The notes under the pieces are model-generated. The model did no database searches. It worked only from the letters and a program-made list of their open reading frames with translations, and had not been told where the DNA came from. Made by a program: the position numbers and the translations under genes. This document shows positions 59,001 through 64,000 of a stretch of 64,000 nucleotides of DNA, one piece after another. This DNA comes from Bryobacterales bacterium (GTDB lineage Bacteria; Acidobacteriota; Terriglobia; Bryobacterales; Bryobacteraceae), in assembly GCA_016789745.1 (NCBI GenBank), contig JAEUQF010000084.1, forward strand, positions 1-64,000, in the 5' to 3' direction. How positions within the stretch are numbered: position 1 is the first letter of the stretch; each line of letters starts with the position of its first letter.

Positions 59001-62000
59001 CAGAAAACGAGCTTAACGCCAAACTGGATTTGCCGCGGATTACTGCCCGGCAGCGTGCGGGTGAGCCGCCCGAACAGAGCGCTGCTGAGATTCGAAGTTG
59101 GCGCGGCGAAGATGACCTGATTGAAGAGGTTGAAGAAGTTCGCCTCGAAGTTCAAACTTACGGCTTCGCTAATCCGGAATCGCTTGCCCACCGCCAGGTC
59201 GTAGTAGGCAACCCGAGGGGCACGCAAGGCATTACGTGGGACGACGGCAAATGGGTCGGCTACGTTCGCCGGCGTGTTGAGCCGGGTGAGCGCGTCCGCC
59301 TGCGGGATGAGGTTCTGCGTGCGGCCGGCGGATCCTCGGGTGTAGAGGTCACTCAAACTGCCACTCAGCAACTGGGGACGATCGGCAGCGATATCGCCGT
59401 CGTCGTTGTAGTCAATTCCGCGTGTGATGTTCACCGGCTCGCCCGATCGGATCACGGCAAGACCAGAGAGCGTCCACCCGCCCCAGATCCGATTTCTGCC
59501 AAAGGGCAACTCGTAGAGGTGACTGAAGGTGAGGTTATGTGTGACGTCGAACTCAGAAAGACCCCAATCTGCGGAGAGCGAACGTGGGGCGAACTGCGAG
59601 CCGCCGCCCTGGAATCCCGCGGCAGCGCTGGCGCCGAGGTTTACCAAAGTCGGCACCGTGCCAAAGCTGTCCCGCGACGTGGTGTCCCGCGAGCGGGCCC
59701 AAGTGTACGCCACCGTGAAGTCGAGGCCCTGCGCGAAGCGGCGTCGCGTAGCCACCTGGAGAGAACGGTAGCGCGAATCTCCAAGGTTATCGACCATCAA
59801 CTGCGTTGAGAAACGCGGATCCGGCCGGAGATTCTGGGGCACCCCGCCAAAGCCGTTGATCTGCGTCTGCCCGTAAAGATCGCTGCCACGCGACCCGACA
59901 TAGGCTACGGTCACTGTGGTCTGCGAGTCGATCTGTCGTTCCAGTGCGACATTCCAGCGTTGCGTGAGCGGATTGCGTAGTTCGGGATTGACAAGTGCGA
60001 TCGCCGGGTTCGCGGCTGCCGTTATGGGAACGGTGGCACCCAGCCGAAAGGGAACGCTGGCGCTGTTGCTGGAAAGCGCGTAGGGAGTGTTGGTGACGAT
60101 ATTGGTGAACTGCAATTGCGTCACGCGGTCGTAGTAGGTGCCGTACGCGGCCCGAATGACAGTACGGCCCCGAGCGCCGAGATCCCAGGCGATGCCGATC
60201 CGCGGTTGGAAGTTATTGTAGTCGGGCTGGTAGAATGGGCGGCCACCGGCAACCAACTCCATGCGATTCGCTGTGCGGCCAAACTGGAACGGGTGAACAT
60301 CCGGGACGACGTTACCAGATGCATTCACCGCATACAGGTTCGCGATGGTTCCATTCGATTCACCGTATACGCCCAGAATGGAGTACCGCATCCCAAGATT
60401 CAGCGTCAGATCGGGCCGGACCCTCCAGTCGGCTTGAGCGAAGTACTCGTGCTGCGCTGATCGGTAGCCGCGCATCGGCGTAGTCGGTCCCGCTTGCACG
60501 CCGTATGCCGACAGCGCGGCATTGACGGCGACGGTTTGTGTGGCGCCGGGGGATGTGCCAAAGATGCCGTTCGGCCCCACCGGAGAAGGTGTGAACGTAT
60601 AGGAAGGCGTCCCCGAACTGATGTTGGCCACGTTGAGCATCACCCAACGCAGATCCGTGCCGGTGCGCAGTGTCCACTTGCCGCGGGACCAGGAGTGCAT
60701 GAGCGAGACCTGCGGCGTGGTCTGGTTGTCGATGAATGCGCTGTTGACGTTTGCAGCAAACAAGGACCCAAAGGTTCCCACGTTGACGGCGATACCGTAG
60801 TCAGAAGCGATACCAAGGGCGGTGAGGCGGGAGTCGATCTGACCGCCGACCGCGAACTGCTCGAATCGGTTCCGCATAATGCCGCCGCGCGCCTCCAGCA
60901 CCTGGCTGGCATTGATGGCGTAGAGCAACTGTACCGTTCCCTGTTGGTAGCGGCGTTTTCCCTCCTGCAGATTTAGCGCTAACGCGGATGTCCCCGCAAG
61001 CACGTCAGATTGCGTGAGGGAGTAGCGCGCATTCACCGTTAAGCGGTCCGTGAGCCGGTGATCGGTGCGCAGCAGAAATCCATGCTGGTCGATGTTGCGG
61101 GGCGGGGCATTGCTGATGAGCACGGTGCCGGCTTCCCCGTTGGCTGGGTTGCCGTCGAACAGGGCGACAGGGAACCCGGCTGCGCTGGCTGCTGCCCTGT
61201 CGGCCGCCGGAAGAGGTGCGAAAGTACCGGCGGGATTGCCCTGATCCGGAACGATGCCACGATCAATGAAATAGGTGCGCAAATAGCGCCCTAGATCTCC
61301 GGGCACCAGCCGGATCAGATCAGCATTTGGCACGGCAGTGGTCACGGCGGATTGTTCCAGCCGTCGTTGGATCAGTCCTTCGTAGTTTGTAAAAAAGAAG
61401 TGGCGGTCGCGGCGGATGCGGCCTCCAAGCGTTGCTCCGAACAGGTTCTGTTTGAAGGGCGGTGTCTTGGCGCTACCGTCCGGGTTGAAGAATGGGCCTG
61501 TGTTGAAGAAGTCTCGAGAGTCCAGCTTCTCGTTTCTCAAATAGTGATACGCCGAGCCGTGGAGATCGTTCGTTCCGGACTTGGTCACGATGTTGATCTG
61601 GCCGCCGCTGGCACGCCCGAACGTCGCATCGGCGTTTGTCGAGATGATGCGGAACTCACGTACAGATTCGGTGGAGATCATGTTCGGAATGCTCTCGCCG
61701 AGGTCCGTTCCTGAGCCGTTGGAGAGTCCGGCAAACCCGACCGCAAGGCGCTCGTCGTTTGAGCCGACCCCGTCGATTGTGTAAGTGTTGTTCACCGGCC
61801 GCGCGCCACTGATGGAGGCGTTGTTGGGCGTGGTACCGCTTTGCCCGCCGACGCCAGGAGCAAGCAGAACGAGTTTCTGGAAGTTGCGCCCGTTCAGCGG
61901 CAATTCTTTCACCAGCCGCTCCGTCACAAGACCGGAGATCTCGACGCTATTGGAATGCACCAGGGGAGGCGCTTCCTCTACCGTCACCGTTTCCCGCTGG

Positions 62001-62320
62001 TCACCGATCGCCAGTTGCACGTCCACGGTAGCTGCTTCATTAACCGTCACTACGATCTTTTCGCGGGCGACTTTGCGAAAGCCTTCTTTCTCCACGCGCA
62101 AGGTGTATGAGCCAGGCGCCACACGGGCGAAGGCGTAGTACCCATCAGAACCTGTCAAAACCGATTGCGAGGTATTGGTTTCAACGTTGGTCAGCGCCGC
62201 AGCGGCATTTTGAACAATATTCCCGGTCGGATCCGTGACACGCCCTCGCACACTGCCGTGGATGCTTACCTGTGCTTGCGCTAGCGAAAGCGTTGAGAGA
62301 AGTAGGAGATACAAACGCAC
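59000..62320 (-). CDS. Oar-like TonB-dependent outer-membrane receptor (copy 2)
   Basis: 1106 residues. Signal peptide to about residue 17 (L-A-Q-A-Q), carboxypeptidase-regulatory-like domain (G-R-V-T-D-P-T-G-N-I-V) at about 22-105, plug with L-P-L-N-G-R-N-F-Q-K-L and R-A-S-G-G-Q-I-N-I-V-T-K-S-G-T-N, then a barrel whose last residues are K-L-V-F. It is the first gene of the 13.5-kb minus-strand uptake operon, so its promoter must lie in 62321-62600. No cobalamin-riboswitch box was seen there. It pairs with the binding protein at 57822. Confidence 0.88.
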   Translation of the reverse strand: MRLYLLLLSTLSLAQAQVSIHGSVRGRVTDPTGNIVQNAAAALTNVETNTSQSVLTGSDGYYAFARVAPGSYTLRVEKEGFRKVAREKIVVTVNEAATVDVQLAIGDQRETVTVEEAPPLVHSNSVEISGLVTERLVKELPLNGRNFQKLVLLAPGVGGQSGTTPNNASISGARPVNNTYTIDGVGSNDERLAVGFAGLSNGSGTDLGESIPNMISTESVREFRIISTNADATFGRASGGQINIVTKSGTNDLHGSAYHYLRNEKLDSRDFFNTGPFFNPDGSAKTPPFKQNLFGATLGGRIRRDRHFFFTNYEGLIQRRLEQSAVTTAVPNADLIRLVPGDLGRYLRTYFIDRGIVPDQGNPAGTFAPLPAADRAAASAAGFPVALFDGNPANGEAGTVLISNAPPRNIDQHGFLLRTDHRLTDRLTVNARYSLTQSDVLAGTSALALNLQEGKRRYQQGTVQLLYAINASQVLEARGGIMRNRFEQFAVGGQIDSRLTALGIASDYGIAVNVGTFGSLFAANVNSAFIDNQTTPQVSLMHSWSRGKWTLRTGTDLRWVMLNVANISSGTPSYTFTPSPVGPNGIFGTSPGATQTVAVNAALSAYGVQAGPTTPMRGYRSAQHEYFAQADWRVRPDLTLNLGMRYSILGVYGESNGTIANLYAVNASGNVVPDVHPFQFGRTANRMELVAGGRPFYQPDYNNFQPRIGIAWDLGARGRTVIRAAYGTYYDRVTQLQFTNIVTNTPYALSSNSASVPFRLGATVPITAAANPAIALVNPELRNPLTQRWNVALERQIDSQTTVTVAYVGSRGSDLYGQTQINGFGGVPQNLRPDPRFSTQLMVDNLGDSRYRSLQVATRRRFAQGLDFTVAYTWARSRDTTSRDSFGTVPTLVNLGASAAAGFQGGGSQFAPRSLSADWGLSEFDVTHNLTFSHLYELPFGRNRIWGGWTLSGLAVIRSGEPVNITRGIDYNDDGDIAADRPQLLSGSLSDLYTRGSAGRTQNLIPQADALTRLNTPANVADPFAVVPRNALRAPRVAYYDLAVGKRFRISEAVSLNFEANFFNLFNQVIFAAPTSNLSSALFGRLTRTLPGSNPRQIQFGVKLVF

Positions 62321-62579
62321 CCATTGAGTTTAGGAATGAGTCCGCACGTGTCCCAGATCTCTTCCACCAGCGGCGAAAATTCTGGCTACGAACGATCTCG
62401 AATTCAAGGCAAGCGGACGTCTGGATTGAAGGTGGGTTACCTCATGGTGGATCTCGCATCAGTCGCCCTGATGATCACAGGCTTCCCATGTACTGGAATC
62501 GTTGCCTCCGAAAAATGCGGGTCCCCACGAAATGACCGTTCTGCCGGCCTCCCTAAGGTTTAGGCTTTCCATGCCGATT

Positions 62580-63360
62580 ACTTCCGCTGGCAGCCCTGGC
62601 TGTGCTGCCGCTCCCCTCTCAGACGACGATCGTCATTGATGGAACCGTCCGCGACCCGCAGGGCCTACCCGTGTCTACTGCCATCATTCATGCCTGTCGC
62701 TTGGCTTGGCGCACCGTTCCCGACGGGTCCGGCCGCGATCAGTTCGGGAGTGCCTAAGGGCTCTACCGGCTGACGGTTGCCGATGGTTTCGCGTGCGAAT
62801 ACGGGCGCGAGTTCCGCTCCCATGTCACACTGAGGATATTCAACTTGATATCGCTCCCACGGACATCGTTCCCGCGGCGAGCGTCAACGAAACTGCCAGC
62901 AAGACCCGTGAGGACTTCCCTTCGCATTCCTTCTCGCAACTTCGATCACGCGCTGCCGGTCTCCGGACCGACTCCTTCGATCAGCAACTGACGTGCAGGA
63001 ACACCCGTGAACGCGCCGTTTAGCGCCTTGCGATTCAGCCACGGATCGGTGGCGACTTCGCCCTCCTCCGCGACGAGTCCGGGAACATTGTCGTCTTCGG
63101 GAACTTCGCCTGAGGACTTTCGGGCCGCAACTGCCCGGCCTGAACAAGCTGAACAATCTCTTCGTTCCGCAGTTGCTGCGGCCGGAAGTGACTCGCAACC
63201 TGGAAGGGGGCTTTCGCTTTGTGGCACCACGTAGTCAGTGCGCAGCCGTCGGTGTTCAACGTGCGCAAGATCGACGGGCAGCGCTCGTTCCACTCCAGCC
63301 CGGAGGAATTTATCTTCGTCAACGCAACGTCACGTTGGCCCACTCTCACGAGTGACTTCA
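62580..63360 (+). pseudogene. Decayed TonB-dependent receptor, plus strand
   Basis: From about 62590 one frame reads a signal-like L-A-A-L-A-V-L-P-L-P-S-Q followed by V-I-D-G-T-V-R-D-P-Q-G-L-P-V-S-T-A, the typical start of a carboxypeptidase-regulatory domain. The frame is soon broken. Further on, at about 63150-63230, L-F-V-P-Q-L-L-R-P-E-V-T-R-N-L-E-G-G-F-R-F corresponds to a barrel motif near the C-terminus of such receptors, then Y-L-R-Q-R-N-V-T near 63330. Most of the plug and barrel is missing. It is divergent from the intact receptor at 62320. Confidence 0.5.
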
Positions 63361-63410
63361 GCGGCCGACAGCACTTGTCTGAACCGGCCCGACGCGGGCG
63401 CTCAGAGAGT

Positions 63411-63540
63411 ATGCAGCAGTGTGTGCGGAAGGAATGCTTTCGAGGGCGTCACGTAGTTGCGCAGCGGACGCGAGCCGACATAGGCAACTCCACCATTCCA
63501 GACGAACCATCGCCAACTCCATGTCATGCCCAACCCTAGC
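63411..63540 (-). pseudogene. Oar-like receptor fragment, minus strand
   Basis: The minus strand reads L-G-M-T-W-S-W-R-W-F-V-W-N-G-G-V-A-Y-V-G-S-R-P-L-R-N-Y-V. The V-A-Y-V-G-S-R string is the same barrel motif found in the intact receptors (T-V-A-Y-V-G-S-R-G in the 59000 gene and S-A-A-Y-V-G-S-I-G in the 52332 gene). No full-length frame surrounds it, so this is a leftover fragment. Confidence 0.45.
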
Positions 63541-63600
63541 GACAACACACCGCAGGATTGACGCAGGGCCAATCGCCTGGGTGCGGCATGCGAACATTGG

Positions 63601-64000
63601 TCACTCGTCCCGAAGTGCGATCACGGGATCGACGCGCGAGGCGCGCAGCGCCGGGGCCAGCGAGGCTCCTACTCCTACCATCGCCAGCACAGCGGCAACG
63701 CCAGCGTAGACGCCCCAGTCGTCCGGTCGGACACCTACCAGCAGGTGCCCAATCACCCGCGACCCTGCCAACGCTCCAACCATGCCGGCGATCAATCCAA
63801 CAGCGACTAGCGTCATGCCCTTGCCCACGATCCCCGCCAGCACCTTGCCTGGCGCCGCCCCGATCGCCAGACGGATTCCAATCTCCCGCGTTCCCTGCGA
63901 AACCGTATAGCTCAGCAGACCATAGAGCCCCACTGCCGCCAGCAGGATGGCCAGGCACGCGAACACCGTAAACAGGACGCCCCACAGCCGCCGCTGCCAC
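63601..64000 (-). CDS. ADOP-family ABC permease, C-terminal part, N-terminus beyond the window edge
   Basis: The frame is open from base 64000 to a TGA at 63601, about 132 residues. It begins W-Q-R-R-L-W-G-V-L-F-T-V-F-A-C-L-A-I, then the last FtsX unit with V-S-Q-G-T-R-E-I-G-I-R-L-A-I-G-A-A-P-G and three membrane segments, ending A-S-R-V-D-P-V-I-A-L-R-D-E. It is clearly related to the C-terminus of the ADOP protein at 48735. The rest of the gene lies to the right of the window. Confidence 0.85.
   Translation of the reverse strand, partial: WQRRLWGVLFTVFACLAILLAAVGLYGLLSYTVSQGTREIGIRLAIGAAPGKVLAGIVGKGMTLVAVGLIAGMVGALAGSRVIGHLLVGVRPDDWGVYAGVAAVLAMVGVGASLAPALRASRVDPVIALRDE

Noticed and set aside
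62321..62600. Cobalamin riboswitch upstream of the TonB receptor
   Set aside because: No sequence resembling the conserved B12-box or its stem partners was found on the minus strand, so the operon cannot be assigned to cobalamin on this ground.
1..64000. CRISPR array or complete insertion sequence
   Set aside because: No regularly spaced short direct repeats and no transposase with terminal inverted repeats were seen on reading through; short or degenerate elements could have been missed.

Overview
The window looks like a chromosomal segment of a high-GC soil Acidobacteriota bacterium, most like the Solibacteres/Bryobacterales. That rests on recognising several families together: very large Oar-like TonB-dependent receptors with an N-terminal carboxypeptidase-regulatory domain, ADOP-type MacB/FtsX permeases, an ECF sigma factor of the Sig-70_X6 type coupled to a Ser/Thr kinase with a PD40 propeller, and a RepA-like gene. 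No rRNA, intact tRNA, CRISPR array or complete insertion sequence was seen.

Layout. (1) 1-24.6 kb is an envelope-polysaccharide region. Two minus-strand genes (an edge-truncated membrane glycosyltransferase and an SDR oxidoreductase) are followed by plus-strand genes: membrane glycosyltransferase, PQQ-propeller protein, YdcF-like protein, a 1535-aa beta-helix/LamG/Ig surface protein, a glycosyltransferase, a convergent LuxR-type regulator, then Wza, Wzc, glycosyltransferase, acetyltransferase, WecA-like transferase, two more glycosyltransferases, and two copies of an unrecognised exported protein. (2) 24.6-25.9 kb holds a frameshifted RepA-like pseudogene. (3) 25.9-41.8 kb, all minus strand, is the most striking part: fifteen NMT1/SsuA/TauA-type substrate-binding lipoprotein loci (eleven intact, two rearranged, two frameshifted) around a single permease and a single ATPase, most joined by 4-base start/stop overlaps. 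(4) 41.9-45.3 kb is an ECF sigma factor translationally coupled to a Ser/Thr kinase, immediately upstream of and co-directional with the array. (5) 45.4-48.6 kb is an integration scar: another RepA remnant, the 3' end of a tRNA-Thr gene, an open RepA-like gene and a hipBA module with a visible promoter and operator. (6) 48.7-62.3 kb, minus strand, is an iron-complex/cobalamin-type uptake operon: TonB receptor + binding lipoprotein, then permease, ATPase, a second receptor + binding lipoprotein, then an ADOP permease. (7) 62.3-64 kb holds decayed TonB-receptor fragments and a second ADOP permease cut by the window edge.

How it works together: region 1 would make, modify and export a surface polysaccharide. 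Region 3 is best read as one importer served by many ligand-binding lipoproteins that are being duplicated, recombined and lost, probably controlled by the adjacent sigma factor/kinase and by a short leader motif repeated before three array genes. Region 6 moves a chelated nutrient across both membranes. The array's ligand cannot be read from the sequence.
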